A stretch of DNA of 37,326 nucleotides from Candidatus Omnitrophota bacterium (GTDB lineage Bacteria; Omnitrophota; Omnitrophia; Omnitrophales; Aquincolibacteriaceae). The position numbers and the translations under genes are program-made. Each line of letters starts with the position of its first letter. Positions within the stretch are counted from its first letter, which is position 1. Shown here one piece after another: positions 6,170 to 14,443 of this stretch. The stretch spans positions 1-37,326 of the forward strand of contig CAISGE010000019.1 of the NCBI GenBank assembly GCA_903884815.1, in the 5' to 3' direction. Below the pieces are notes generated by a model. That model was not told the origin of the DNA. It made no database searches and saw only the letters and a program-made list of their open reading frames with translations.

Positions 6170-8950
6170 ATGGACGAATTCATCGAGATCCGGGGGGCCC
6201 GGGAGCACAATCTCAAGAATCTTTCACTTAGGATCCCTCGCAACAAATTCGTCGTGATCACAGGTCTTTCAGGCTCCGGGAAATCCTCCCTCGCCTTTGA
6301 CACCATTTACGCCGAGGGGCAGCGCCGCTATCTCGAAAGTCTTTCGTCCTACGCCAAGCAATTCCTTGAAAAGCTCAAGAAGCCGGAAGTCGACCATATC
6401 TCCGGCCTTTCCCCGGCGATCGCGATCGAGCAGCGTTCTGTCACTCACAATCCACGATCCACCGTCGCGACTGTGACAGAGATCTACGATTATCTCCGGC
6501 TGCTTTTTGCCAAGGCCGGGACGGCGCACTGCCCCTCCTGTCAGGAGCCGCTTCAGAGCCAGACCCGGGAGGATCTTCTGAAGGATCTTCTGGGGCGTTT
6601 CGCGGGGAAGGAAGTTCAGGTTCTGGCGCCGCTTGTGCGCGGCCGCAAAGGGGAGTTCCAAAAGCTTTTTCAGGATTCGCTCAAGAAAGGTTATGACCGA
6701 GCAAGGATCGACGGGACGGTCAAGATCATCAAACAGGACACGAAGCTTCGGAAGTCCGTGCGCCACGACATCGAGATCGTGATCGATGAGCTGACGCCCT
6801 TAAAGAATGAGGATCGTCGATTTCGCAATTCCGTTATCTGTGCCCTCGACCTTACCAAAGGCCATGTCGCGATCCTTGAAAAAGAAGGAAAAGCCGGCAA
6901 GCTTCATTTCTTTTCTACCACCAAAACCTGCGCGAAGTGCCAGATCAGTTTGCCGGACCTGACGCCGAACATGTTCTCTTTCAATAGTCCCTACGGCGCG
7001 TGTCCCAAATGCAAGGGGCTGGGGAAGCTCTCCCAGATCTTCGCGAAGGGCGTGATCTCGGCGCCGCAGAAGCCGCTCATGAGCGCGCTGAATAAAGACG
7101 TTTTTTTCTCGTTCAATAAATATTTCTTTGAGGACCTGCTCCACGATCTGACGGAAAAATACAGCTTTGATTGGGATACGCCCTATCAGGATTGGCCGGA
7201 AGAGGCAAAGGAGGTGTTCTATCTCGGGGATGGAGACATCTCGGGGCTTGTGGAAGAATGGGAACGGCTTTTTCATGAGACGAATTCCGAGGAAGTACGC
7301 GCGAAGGTCCGGAAATTTCTGAGGGAGGAGGTTTGCTCCGAATGTGCGGGCAAGCGGCTCCGCAAGGAAAGCCTCGCCGTTTTGATCGAGGGGAAGAATG
7401 TTGCCGAAGTAACAGCCCTGCCGGTTGAAGAGGCTGTTCCGTTCTTTCAGGCGTTACATTTCCGGGATGCTCAGAAAACGGTGACCGAGCCGATCCTCCG
7501 CGAGGTCCGGGAACGGCTTGCCTTTTTGCTTAATATTGGACTCGGGTATCTGGCGCTTGACCGGACGGTCGCGACGCTTGCGGGAGGGGAGCTTCAGCGC
7601 ATTCGCCTCGCCTCGCAGATCGGAATGGGTCTGACGGGGGTGCTTTATGTCTTGGACGAGCCGAGCATCGGTCTTCACCCGCGGGATAATGACAAGCTGC
7701 TCGGCGCACTGGAAAAGCTCCGGGATCTGAAAAATACCGTGCTGGTGGTGGAGCATGACGAGGAGACGATGCGCCGCGCGGACCACGTGATCGACCTTGG
7801 GCCGGGCGCGGGTATCGAGGGTGGCGAGATCGTTGCTCAGGGCAAGCTTTCAGAGATGAAGGATTTCCCCAGGTCCCTCACGCTTAAATACCTTTCCGGA
7901 GAGCTTTCGATCGAGGTTCCCAAGTCGCGCAAGGACAGCCGGAAAGCTCCGAAGCTGACCCTGAAGGGCTGCCGCGAGCACAATCTAAAAAATATCGATG
8001 TCGCGTTTCCGCTCGGCCTTTTGATCTGCGTGACCGGCGTCTCGGGTTCCGGGAAGAGCACGCTCGTGCACGACATTCTGTATAAGGAGCTTCACAACCG
8101 GATCTGGAAGACGCAGTACAAAGTCGGTGCCTTCGATTCGCTTTCGGGAGCGGAGCGTCTCGACAAGATCATAGAGATCGACCAGGCGCCGATCGGCAGG
8201 ACGCCGCGCTCCAATCCCGCGACCTATACGGACATTTTCGGGTTTATCCGGAAACTTTACAGCGATATGGAACTCTCGAAGCTCCGGCGCTATTCCCAGT
8301 CGCGATACAGTTTCAACCTCAAGGGAGGGCGCTGCGAACAATGCCGCGGCGCCGGTGCGGAAAAGCTCGAGATGAGCTTCATGCCCGATCTTTTTGTGGT
8401 CTGCGAATCCTGCCGCGGCAAGCGTTACAACGAGCCCACGCTCGAGGTCCGCTATCAAGGCAAGAATATTGCGGAGGTGCTAGACCTTTCCGTGCGTGAA
8501 GCTATCGGTTTTTTCTCGAAGCTCTCGTTCATCCGTGAGCGTCTCGAGATCCTCGAGGCGGTGGGACTCGGCTACGTCAAACTCGGACAATCGTCCACCA
8601 CGCTTTCGGGCGGGGAAGCCCAGCGCATCAAGATCGCGGCCGAGCTTATCAAGAAAGCGACGGGCCGGACGCTCTATCTTCTGGATGAGCCGACTACGGG
8701 TCTTCACTTTGGCGATATCCAGCATCTCATGAAGGCGCTTCTGAATCTCCGGGATCAGGGGAATACGATTATTGTGATCGAGCACAATCTGGACGTGATC
8801 AAGATGGCGGACCATATTATTGATCTCGGGCCGGAGGGCGGAAAAGCGGGGGGCTGTATTGTCGCCCAAGGTTCGCCCGAGGAGGTTGCCGCGGTCATGG
8901 GCTCCCATACGGGCCAGTTCCTTCGCAAGATTCTGCCAGGAGAAGGCTGA
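6170..8950 (+). CDS. uvrA: UvrABC excinuclease subunit A
   Basis: UvrA is the damage-sensing ATPase of nucleotide excision repair and loads UvrB. The ATG at 6170, with GGAGGA nine bases upstream, gives 926 aa, close to the usual 940. The longer frame reaching back into the previous gene lacks family similarity. There are two ABC modules, with Walker [10 protein letters not shown] near residue 31 and GVSGSGKST near residue 623. Two signature regions ([12 protein letters not shown] and [12 protein letters not shown]) each precede LDEPSIGLH or LDEPTTGLH. Cysteine pairs form the zinc modules: CAKC-CPKC near 254, CSEC near 390 and CEQC-CESC near 722. The protein looks complete and functional. Confidence 0.97.
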   Translation: MDEFIEIRGAREHNLKNLSLRIPRNKFVVITGLSGSGKSSLAFDTIYAEGQRRYLESLSSYAKQFLEKLKKPEVDHISGLSPAIAIEQRSVTHNPRSTVATVTEIYDYLRLLFAKAGTAHCPSCQEPLQSQTREDLLKDLLGRFAGKEVQVLAPLVRGRKGEFQKLFQDSLKKGYDRARIDGTVKIIKQDTKLRKSVRHDIEIVIDELTPLKNEDRRFRNSVICALDLTKGHVAILEKEGKAGKLHFFSTTKTCAKCQISLPDLTPNMFSFNSPYGACPKCKGLGKLSQIFAKGVISAPQKPLMSALNKDVFFSFNKYFFEDLLHDLTEKYSFDWDTPYQDWPEEAKEVFYLGDGDISGLVEEWERLFHETNSEEVRAKVRKFLREEVCSECAGKRLRKESLAVLIEGKNVAEVTALPVEEAVPFFQALHFRDAQKTVTEPILREVRERLAFLLNIGLGYLALDRTVATLAGGELQRIRLASQIGMGLTGVLYVLDEPSIGLHPRDNDKLLGALEKLRDLKNTVLVVEHDEETMRRADHVIDLGPGAGIEGGEIVAQGKLSEMKDFPRSLTLKYLSGELSIEVPKSRKDSRKAPKLTLKGCREHNLKNIDVAFPLGLLICVTGVSGSGKSTLVHDILYKELHNRIWKTQYKVGAFDSLSGAERLDKIIEIDQAPIGRTPRSNPATYTDIFGFIRKLYSDMELSKLRRYSQSRYSFNLKGGRCEQCRGAGAEKLEMSFMPDLFVVCESCRGKRYNEPTLEVRYQGKNIAEVLDLSVREAIGFFSKLSFIRERLEILEAVGLGYVKLGQSSTTLSGGEAQRIKIAAELIKKATGRTLYLLDEPTTGLHFGDIQHLMKALLNLRDQGNTIIVIEHNLDVIKMADHIIDLGPEGGKAGGCIVAQGSPEEVAAVMGSHTGQFLRKILPGEG

Positions 8951-8990
8951 TGGACATTCGCGCTCTTACAAACGGAAAATAATAAAGTTC

Positions 8991-9019
8991 TTTTAAACGA
9001 AATCGTTTCTTGCTATATT
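8991..9019 (+). promoter_or_regulatory. promoter of the winged-helix protein gene
   Basis: TTTTAA (8991-8996) lies 17 bp before TATATT (9014-9019), with an extended -10 TGc at 9011-9013. A very good ribosome site (AAAGGAG) follows before the ATG at 9064. Confidence 0.45.
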
Positions 9020-9063
9020 GTGCTCGTTGTTTGTGGAAAATCTAGCAGCAAAAGGAGCCCCCT

Positions 9064-9267
9064 ATGATTATGGAAATCGGAATTGTCGCCGGAGAGATTT
9101 GGCACTTTCTTGACGAAAAGCAAAGCGCCACAGCGGATCAGCTGACCAAAGGATTGAAGCGCCCTCGCGAACTTGTGCTCATGAGTCTCGGTTGGCTTGC
9201 GCGAGAAGGCCACATCACTTTGGGAACTCCCGAAAGCGGTTATTCGGCGACACTTAATCGCAAATAA
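9064..9267 (+). CDS. small winged-helix protein (DUF2582-like)
   Basis: This 67-aa protein has the layout of a winged helix: a first helix (GEIWHFLDEKQSATADQLTKGL), a second (PRELVLMSLGWLAREGHI) and a beta wing (ITLGTPESGYSATL). It resembles the DUF2582 winged-helix family found as a stand-alone domain in many anaerobes. It probably binds DNA, but no target is known. The start could be ATG 9064 or ATG 9070; the strong AAAGGAG site fits either. It has its own promoter. Its transcript probably ends at the palindrome at 9321-9340, inside the next gene. Confidence 0.75.
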   Translation: MIMEIGIVAGEIWHFLDEKQSATADQLTKGLKRPRELVLMSLGWLAREGHITLGTPESGYSATLNRK

Positions 9268-9276
9268 AAAGCGCGC

Positions 9277-9594
9277 GTGAAGTACTGTTGCGTTCTTAGT
9301 ACTGCTCCGAATATCAAGGAGGCCCGCCAATTGGCGGGCCTTTTAGTTTCTAAACGCCTCGCCGCCTGCGTTCAGCTCCTCACCGGCCTCGAATCCCATT
9401 ATCGCTGGAAGGGGATGAAAGAAACCTCTCGGGAAGTGCTCCTCCTCATCAAGACCCGCGCCTCACTTTATAAAAAACTCGAAGCCGCCATCCTCAAGAA
9501 CCATCCCTACGAAGTTCCCGAGATCGTCTGTCTGCCCATTACCAAAGGCAGTAGGTCTTATCTTGATTTTATTGCAGCGGAGACGACATCGTGA
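9277..9594 (+). CDS. cutA: CutA1 divalent-cation tolerance protein
   Basis: CutA1 is a small trimeric ferredoxin-fold protein linked to copper/divalent metal tolerance, although its exact role is unsettled. The 105-aa sequence aligns over its full length: CCVLSTAPN, RQLAGLLVSKRLAACVQLL, a YRWKG hairpin, EVLLLIKTR and the end motif HPYEVPEIVCLPITKGSRSYLDFI. The start is a GTG at 9277 with no clear ribosome site, so translation may depend on coupling to the gene ending at 9267. Codons for roughly AR-QLAGLL sit within a perfect 20-bp palindrome followed by TTTT, which looks like an intrinsic terminator (see findings). Confidence 0.9.
   Translation: MKYCCVLSTAPNIKEARQLAGLLVSKRLAACVQLLTGLESHYRWKGMKETSREVLLLIKTRASLYKKLEAAILKNHPYEVPEIVCLPITKGSRSYLDFIAAETTS
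9321..9345 (+). terminator. intrinsic-terminator-like palindrome inside cutA
   Basis: 9321-9340 is a perfect palindrome (GGCCCGCCAA joined to its own complement), followed by TTTTAG. In RNA it would form a GC-rich hairpin with a U-tract, which is a terminator form. It lies 54 bp past the winged-helix stop and about 45 bp inside cutA. Confidence 0.6.
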
Positions 9595-9597
9595 AAA

Positions 9598-10743
9598 GTG
9601 AACTTCTGCGAGCTTCTGCCTTTAGAATTGGGGTGGACTGTTAAATCCTGGAAAATGTTGGGTGGGAAATGCAACATCCCGCCCCGGTCGCTGGTTAGTG
9701 TGCTAGCCAAAATAGTTACGATTTCATTAGTTACCGTTTTGTTGCTTGAGGGTGTGTGTCGAATTTACAATAAACTTAATCCGACTTTTATTTTCCCCTC
9801 TGATTCATACAATCGATTTCGAGGAGTGTCCTTTGCGAAAAGATATCTGTCTCAGCTGAACTCTCAAGGGTTTAATGATGTTGAACACTCCCGGAATAAA
9901 AAATCGAACATTTTTAGAATCGTGGGGATCGGCGACTCGTTTGTTTTCGGAGTGGTTCCTCGCGAGAAAAACTTTCTTGCCTTGCTTGAACGAAAACTCA
10001 ACTATGAAAAGACACTGTTTGAAATTGTAAATATGGGCATTCCCAATATCGGCACGGATAGCTACCTCGCGCTTTTGGTGAACGAAGGTCTTTCTTTAAG
10101 CCCTGATCTTGTGATCTGCTGCTTTTTTATGGGAAATGATTTCGACGACCGCCTTGAATCGCATCCCAACCGTTTTCATTCTTACCTGTACGCATTTTTG
10201 AAATATTTATATATAGCTCATATTGAGAATGCGGAGGCGGTTTTTAGTTCTGCATCTTACAGGGATGATGCGCTCAATATTAATCCTAAAAAATTTTTAG
10301 CGATTGAGAGAGAAAGAAGTTTGAATTTTAGAAAAAATAACAAGGATTTTTTAGCGAAGCTCGATTGGGCTACTTCAAACTTGAAGCGCATGAAAGAAGT
10401 ATGCTCTTTGCGGGGTGCTCAATTTCTAGTTGTGATTATTCCCGATGAAGCGCAGGTTAGTATTTCCTTGCAAAAGGAAGTTGTCGGAAGCTACGGCGCT
10501 TTAGCGGAAGAGGCTTTTGATTTTAAATTTCCAAACATGTTGCTCGGAGTGCGTCTTCGCGAAATGAATATCCCATACATTGATTTACTGGATGATTTTT
10601 CCGCTCTTCCGGAAAGCAAAAGATGCTACAGGCCCAGAGATACTCATTGGAATATTGCGGGAAATGAATTGGCGGCGGATTTTATTTTTAATAAACTGAA
10701 ATTTTTTCTGGATCTTTCTGGTTCGGATGCTGCCAAGAGATAG
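9598..10743 (+). CDS. membrane-anchored SGNH/GDSL-family hydrolase
   Basis: This encodes about 381 aa from GTG 9598; ATG 9655 is an alternative, and neither has a clear ribosome site. One membrane helix near the N-terminus (LAKIVTISLVTVLLLEGV) would anchor it with the rest outside. The catalytic part shows the SGNH blocks: GIGDSFVFG with Ser at about 114, GIPNIGTDSY, GNDFDD for the oxyanion Asn, and RDTHWNIAGNELAA with the Asp-His pair near residue 350. This layout resembles AlgJ/AlgX-type O-acetyl transfer or deacetylation enzymes acting on surface glycans. The gene is visibly richer in A+T than its neighbours, with many TTT, AAA and TTA codons, consistent with recent acquisition. The substrate is unknown. 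Confidence 0.75.
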   Translation: MNFCELLPLELGWTVKSWKMLGGKCNIPPRSLVSVLAKIVTISLVTVLLLEGVCRIYNKLNPTFIFPSDSYNRFRGVSFAKRYLSQLNSQGFNDVEHSRNKKSNIFRIVGIGDSFVFGVVPREKNFLALLERKLNYEKTLFEIVNMGIPNIGTDSYLALLVNEGLSLSPDLVICCFFMGNDFDDRLESHPNRFHSYLYAFLKYLYIAHIENAEAVFSSASYRDDALNINPKKFLAIERERSLNFRKNNKDFLAKLDWATSNLKRMKEVCSLRGAQFLVVIIPDEAQVSISLQKEVVGSYGALAEEAFDFKFPNMLLGVRLREMNIPYIDLLDDFSALPESKRCYRPRDTHWNIAGNELAADFIFNKLKFFLDLSGSDAAKR

Positions 10744-10830
10744 GCAGGGGATTGAGTAGCGAGACTTGATGGATTTGTTTTTTTGCGGAGTATTTTAAAA
10801 GCGTCTCCCCGCGAGCGGCGTTCTGTGATT

Positions 10831-10978
10831 AAATCTTAGACGGCGAAACAGCGATGAATACTTGGGCGGGCTTTTGGCCTTAATTCAGGAACTGATGGGG
10901 GAAAGAAGCATCGAAGTAGAGAGTTTCCTGCGCTTTTAAGTCGTATTCCTGGTTCTCCAGCTTGACCTTGATGTGTCG
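10831..10978 (-). pseudogene. truncated copy of the XRE-cupin regulator 3' end
   Basis: This 148-bp stretch matches 12827-12974 without gaps at about 91% identity, in the same orientation. Read on the minus strand it gives the last 49 or so residues of the cupin domain, starting IKVKLENQEYDLKAQETLY and ending VFIAVSPSKI before a stop. A GAA codon has become TAA after HQFLN. About half of the codon differences are synonymous, which suggests it came from a once-functional divergent copy. The rest of the gene is absent. The remaining bases of this gap (10744-10830 and 10979-11016) show no gene. Confidence 0.85.
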
Positions 10979-11016
10979 GCGTTATTCTAATTTTTAACTT
11001 GGGTGGAGGATTTTAA

Positions 11017-12789
11017 ATGACGCGTAAAGATAGAAGATCCAAAGTCACTCCTGTCGCGAAATCTCCGGAGGCGGAGCCTCAAAATATTGTCTCCTGGAAA
11101 CAGATCGCGCTGCTCCTGGGGTGTATCTTGATCTTGGGGTTGGCGGTCTATTCCAATACCTGGAATGTCCCGTTTCAGCTGGATGACAAGCTTCGTATCG
11201 TAGAGAATGACTCGATCAAAAACTTCAGTCTCTCGACCTTTTCCCAGATATGGATCGCGAATCCGAAAACAAGGTTTTTGCCGTATGTTTCATTTGCCGT
11301 AAATTGGGCGATGGCTGGGAAAAAGGTAGTGGACTATCACATCTTTAACCTTGGGGTCCACGTTCTGAACGCATTCTTGGTTTACTTTATGATGGGCCTT
11401 ATTTTAAAGTCGCCGAAAATGCGGGGGGTCTATTCCCGGGATGCAGCTTTTTTTCTTGCCGCATTCAGTACGCTGATCTTTGTGGCGCATCCTCTCCAGA
11501 CACAGGCGGTGACCTATATTGTCCAACGTACGGCCTCCATGGCCGCATTTTTTTATTTGGGGGCAGTTGTTTTGTATCTCAAGGCGCGGTCTGGATCGGG
11601 GGCTTTGTGTTATAGCGCATCGCTCGTGATGGCCGTGGGTGCAATGTTCTGCAAAGAGAACACGGTCACTTTGCCCCTGGCGATCGTGATGGTGGATCTT
11701 CTGTTCTTCGAACAAAAGGAAGGAAAATGGAAAGTTCTGCTCCGGGGGGTGCCTTATTTGGCGATCATGTCGATCGCTCTATTTTGGGGAGGGAAACTCC
11801 CGGGCAAGAATATTATTCCGGCCGATCCGGAAAGTGTTCTTTCTCGCGGCCGGTATTTTTTGACGCAGTTGAATGTTCTGTGCACCTACCTCCGCCTTTT
11901 CTTTTTTCCGGTCCGTCAAACCCTGGATTACGATTATCCGGTGTCGAATTCCTTGCTGGATCCAAAAACCTTCGCTTGTGCTCTCTTGCTATTAGGACTA
12001 GCGGCATCGGGCGTTTTTTTTCTCAAAAAGAACCGGCTCATTTCGTTTTCGATTTTTTGGTTCTTTTTAACGCTGAGTGTGGAGTCAAGTATCATCCCCA
12101 TCAAGGACGTTATCTTTGAGCACCGCATGTATTTGCCGCTTGCGGGCTTTGCTGTGATTCTGCCGGCGCTGATATTTTTCATGATGAAAAATGTGCGCTA
12201 CGCGGCAATTGCGGGATCGATCGTGGTGGCCGTCCTCTCAGGATTGACCTACGCGCGGAACCGTGTCTGGATATCAGAAATATCTCTTTGGGAAGATGTG
12301 GTCACGAAGGCCCCGAACAAGGCAAGGGCTTATAATAATTTAGGGATGCTGTGTGGGGAAAAAGGCGATCTTGTGTGTGCTGAAAAGGCATTTGAAAATG
12401 CTCTGCGGGCGGACCCGATGTTTGTCATGGGGTATGACAACTTGGGGATTATTTACAAGAAGAGAGGCGAATTGAATAAAGCGGCTTCGAGTTTTGAAGT
12501 CGCTACGATGGTGGATCCCAATCACGCGGCAGCGTATTATCATTTGGGGAATGTTAAGCGGATGCAAGGAGAATTTGGAAAGGCCGTCAAATCTTTCCAG
12601 AAAGCCAGTGACTTGGCTCCCGGGTACGCGTACCCCGTCCAGGAGCTTGGAGAAGTGTATCTTCAGCTGGGGGATATTGAAAATGTTAAAAGGCAGATCC
12701 AGAGGTTGAGAGATATGCGCTATCCCGATAGGGCAAAAGAATTAGAGGGTCTGTTGCTTGAAAGCGTGAAAACCCAAAAAAAAGTTTGA
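11017..12789 (+). CDS. TMTC-like multispanning membrane protein with TPR repeats
   Basis: This 590-aa protein has a charged cytoplasmic start, then about nine or ten membrane helices to residue 420 or so, and three to four TPR repeats after that (KARAYNNLGMLCGEKGDL, YDNLGIIYKKRGELNKA, AAAYYHLGNVKRMQGEF). The first loop carries WNVPFQLDDK, the acidic motif of GT-C type glycosyltransferases. HPLQTQAVTYIVQR and CKENTVTLPL are typical of the bacterial DUF1736/TMTC-like group. Animal TMTC proteins are protein O-mannosyltransferases, but the substrate of the bacterial forms is not settled. A good ribosome site (GGTGGAGG) precedes the ATG. The gene is bracketed by direct repeats, one being the tail of the regulator gene downstream. 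It may modify exported proteins. Confidence 0.85.
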   Translation: MTRKDRRSKVTPVAKSPEAEPQNIVSWKQIALLLGCILILGLAVYSNTWNVPFQLDDKLRIVENDSIKNFSLSTFSQIWIANPKTRFLPYVSFAVNWAMAGKKVVDYHIFNLGVHVLNAFLVYFMMGLILKSPKMRGVYSRDAAFFLAAFSTLIFVAHPLQTQAVTYIVQRTASMAAFFYLGAVVLYLKARSGSGALCYSASLVMAVGAMFCKENTVTLPLAIVMVDLLFFEQKEGKWKVLLRGVPYLAIMSIALFWGGKLPGKNIIPADPESVLSRGRYFLTQLNVLCTYLRLFFFPVRQTLDYDYPVSNSLLDPKTFACALLLLGLAASGVFFLKKNRLISFSIFWFFLTLSVESSIIPIKDVIFEHRMYLPLAGFAVILPALIFFMMKNVRYAAIAGSIVVAVLSGLTYARNRVWISEISLWEDVVTKAPNKARAYNNLGMLCGEKGDLVCAEKAFENALRADPMFVMGYDNLGIIYKKRGELNKAASSFEVATMVDPNHAAAYYHLGNVKRMQGEFGKAVKSFQKASDLAPGYAYPVQELGEVYLQLGDIENVKRQIQRLRDMRYPDRAKELEGLLLESVKTQKKV

Positions 12790-12824
12790 ACAGATAGAAG
12801 ATTTGGGAAAAGATTTTTAAAGAA

Positions 12825-13379
12825 TTAGATCTTGGACGGGGAAACAGCGATGAAGACTTTGGCGGGCTTTTGGCCTTCATTCAGGAACTGATGGGGGAAA
12901 GAAGCATCAAAGTAGAGAGTTTCCTGCGATTTTAAGTCGTATTCCTGGTTTTCCAGCTTGACCTTCACGTGTCCGTCAATCACCCACACGAATTTTTCCA
13001 CGCCGCGCTCATTGTGCTCCTTTTCCGTCTTGCCGCCTCCCTGAAGGGTGAGGAGGATGGGCGTGATCTTCTTCTTGGAGCTTTCCTGCGTGAGCACTTC
13101 CACATGAACGTCTTTGGTGTGATGGGTGGCTACGCGTGCTTCCTTGGCCTGATGGCTGATTTGCTCGTAGCGGCGGTCGACCCCGGTATAAAGCTCCGAA
13201 AGTCCGATGCCGAGGGTTTCGGCGATCTTCTCGTGGCATTCGACTGTCCCGATCATGGTTCCTGTCTCGATGCGGGAGAGTGTGGCCTGGGCGATACCCG
13301 TCTTTGCCGAAATTTCAACTAAAGTGAGAGCCTTCTCCTTGCGGAGCGTCCTGATTCTCTGACCGAGGTTCTTAAGCAT
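12825..13379 (-). CDS. XRE-family transcriptional regulator with cupin domain
   Basis: This 184-aa repressor or activator has an N-terminal helix-turn-helix (GQRIRTLRKEKALTLVEISAKTGIAQATLSRIETG, residues 6-40) and a C-terminal cupin sensor (about 110-184) with EKEHNERGVEKFVWVIDG and ETLYFDASFPHQFLNEG. The cupin probably binds a small ligand, but the ligand cannot be read from the sequence. It is divergent from the gene at 13525 across an AT-rich region that holds a 9-bp inverted repeat, a likely site for self- or neighbour-regulation. Its promoter lies so close to the ATG that the mRNA may be leaderless. A broken copy of its 3' end lies at 10831-10978. Confidence 0.9.
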   Translation of the reverse strand: MLKNLGQRIRTLRKEKALTLVEISAKTGIAQATLSRIETGTMIGTVECHEKIAETLGIGLSELYTGVDRRYEQISHQAKEARVATHHTKDVHVEVLTQESSKKKITPILLTLQGGGKTEKEHNERGVEKFVWVIDGHVKVKLENQEYDLKSQETLYFDASFPHQFLNEGQKPAKVFIAVSPSKI

Positions 13380-13385
13380 GAGCGT

Positions 13386-13413
13386 ATTTTACCCAAGGCC
13401 TACTTTAGGTCAA
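13386..13413 (-). promoter_or_regulatory. promoter of the XRE-cupin gene
   Basis: On the minus strand TTGACC (13413-13408) and TAAAAT (13391-13386) are 16 bp apart. The -10 ends six bases before the start codon at 13379, so transcription would begin at or near the A of ATG. No ribosome site is seen. Confidence 0.5.
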
Positions 13414-13455
13414 GCTTTATATAAGGATAGGTCATAAAAATATATTATTTAATTA

Positions 13456-13484
13456 AAATATGATATTGACAAATAATCATATTT
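13456..13484. promoter_or_regulatory. inverted repeat, candidate operator
   Basis: AAATATGAT (13456-13464) and ATCATATTT (13476-13484) are perfect 9-bp arms with an 11-bp spacer, so their centres are about two helical turns apart. The TTGACA -35 box of the downstream gene lies in the spacer. The site is between the divergent XRE-cupin and helix-hairpin-helix genes, a natural place for the regulator to bind. Confidence 0.45.
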
Positions 13485-13494
13485 AAGTTACCCT
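13466..13494 (+). promoter_or_regulatory. promoter of the helix-hairpin-helix gene
   Basis: A consensus TTGACA (13466-13471) is followed after 17 bp by the weak -10 TACCCT (13489-13494). The start would be near 13501, and an AAAGGAGGTG ribosome site follows before ATG 13525. A weak -10 beside a candidate operator fits regulated expression. Confidence 0.4.
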
Positions 13495-13524
13495 CCTTTC
13501 AATATCAAAAAAGGAGGTGTTCGA

Positions 13525-13866
13525 ATGAAGTATGGAAAATCAGTGAAACAGGTTTTGGGAGCGTTGGTCCTTGCGGCATTCTTCTTCGGCGGGCTTTCTA
13601 CAATCGTCGTGGGGAAGGTTCTGGGCGCGCAGCCCAAGGCGACACTGCAGCTTCAGGGCCAGGCCCAGTCGCCGGTGATGGTGAATGTCAACAAAGCCAC
13701 CGCCGAAGAGTTGATCAAGGTCCGCGGGATCGGGCCCGTCATGGCCAAGAGGATCATCGAATATCGCGATAAGAACGGCGCATTCAAGGCGATCGAAGAT
13801 CTTGCCCAGGTCCAGGGGATTGGCGGCAACAAGCTGCAACGGATCAAAGATCAGGTGATGGTCTGA
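13525..13866 (+). CDS. exported ComEA-like helix-hairpin-helix protein
   Basis: This encodes 113 aa. The N-terminus (about residues 8-32) is a signal or anchor sequence (VLGALVLAAFFFGGLSTIVVGKVLGA). Residues 50-113 are a ComEA-type double helix-hairpin-helix: VNVNKATAEELIKVRGIGPVMAKRIIEYRDKNGAFKAIEDL then VQGIGGNKLQRIKDQV. Such domains bind double-stranded DNA without sequence specificity. ComEA acts in DNA uptake at the cell surface, so with the type IV pilins a role in transformation is possible. Shorter proteins of this kind also occur without competence. The ribosome site is unusually strong, and a terminator follows. Confidence 0.88.
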   Translation: MKYGKSVKQVLGALVLAAFFFGGLSTIVVGKVLGAQPKATLQLQGQAQSPVMVNVNKATAEELIKVRGIGPVMAKRIIEYRDKNGAFKAIEDLAQVQGIGGNKLQRIKDQVMV

Positions 13867-13889
13867 GATTGGTGGGGTGAAAAAGAAAG

Positions 13890-13925
13890 ACGTTCCCTCG
13901 TCCGGCCGGCGGGGGAGCGTTTTTC
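13890..13925 (+). terminator. intrinsic terminator after the helix-hairpin-helix gene
   Basis: An 11-bp stem (13890-13900 with 13910-13920, two G-T pairs) closes a CCGGCC-rich loop and runs into TTTTT. It begins 24 bases after the stop codon. Confidence 0.7.
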
Positions 13926-13940
13926 GATCTCGAATTTAAA

Positions 13941-13985
13941 ATTTTCCCGCCTTCGGACGGGACCCCGCCATAGGCGGTGGAAAAT
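13941..13985. repeat. small three-way-junction element
   Basis: An outer 7-bp stem (ATTTTCC at 13941-13947 with GGAAAAT at 13979-13985) encloses two hairpins: a CCCG/CGGG-type one around 13946-13961, and CCGCC-ATA-GGCGG at 13965-13977. It ends just before the ribosome site of the next gene. Another three-way-junction candidate is at 33686-33748. Confidence 0.45.
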
Positions 13986-14005
13986 CTTTGGCGATGGAGG
14001 GATCC

Positions 14006-14341
14006 ATGGGGGAAACCAATACAGCAGCGGCTGGGAAAGAAAACTGTTATCGCCGGTGTCTTGCGGAAGTGGTAACGACGGCTCAAGACCTGCTTCGTGA
14101 GGAGGACACCGCCTGCGACTATGGGCGGGTCCAATCCGTGAAATCCATTCTTGGTGCCGCGATCGAGAGGGCAGAGACTGAATCGAAGCGGCTGATCTCG
14201 GCCCAGGAATTGCTTCGCGAGCTTATCACTCTTGTTGCTTGTCAGGCGGACCCGCTCCCGGAAGAGCGGCGCGAGGCGTTCACGATCCTGGAGAGGCTCA
14301 AGGCTCAGCATCTTGCCCCGAATCTCGAATCTCAAATTTGA
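14006..14341 (+). CDS. small alpha-helical protein of unknown function
   Basis: This encodes 111 aa from the ATG at 14006, which has GGAGGG five bases upstream; in-frame starts at 13988 and 13994 are poorer. I do not recognise a family. The sequence is charged and predicted mainly helical (CYRRCLAEVVTTAQDLLREEDTA, SILGAAIERAETESKRLISAQELLRELI, ERREAFTILERLKAQ), with no signal peptide or membrane segment. The size and helix pattern recall FlgN-like chaperones, but no flagellar gene is near. The last few codons are made by the family C palindrome, as the end of folK is by family B. Confidence 0.5.
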   Translation: MGETNTAAAGKENCYRRCLAEVVTTAQDLLREEDTACDYGRVQSVKSILGAAIERAETESKRLISAQELLRELITLVACQADPLPEERREAFTILERLKAQHLAPNLESQI

Positions 14342-14352
14342 GATCCGTTCGA
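14316..14352. repeat. palindrome of 7-nt units, family C copy 2
   Basis: CGAATCT occurs twice in tandem, then a perfect 16-bp palindrome covers 14329-14344. It shares the 13-mer ATCTCAAATTTGA with the element after dapL and overlaps the stop codon of the preceding small gene. Confidence 0.55.
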
Positions 14353-14360
14353 CCCCTTGC

Positions 14361-14389
14361 TTGATTCGGATTGGGGTTTTTGTTACAAT
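14361..14389 (+). promoter_or_regulatory. promoter of glyQS
   Basis: TTGATT (14361-14366) lies 17 bp before TACAAT (14384-14389), with extended -10 TGt at 14381-14383. The -10 is followed by GCCGCCTC, like the promoters of panD and ppdK. Confidence 0.6.
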
Positions 14390-14443
14390 GCCGCCTCTTT
14401 TGAGAAGCGTTTTTAACCCGCACAAGACCTTTCAGGGAACGCG

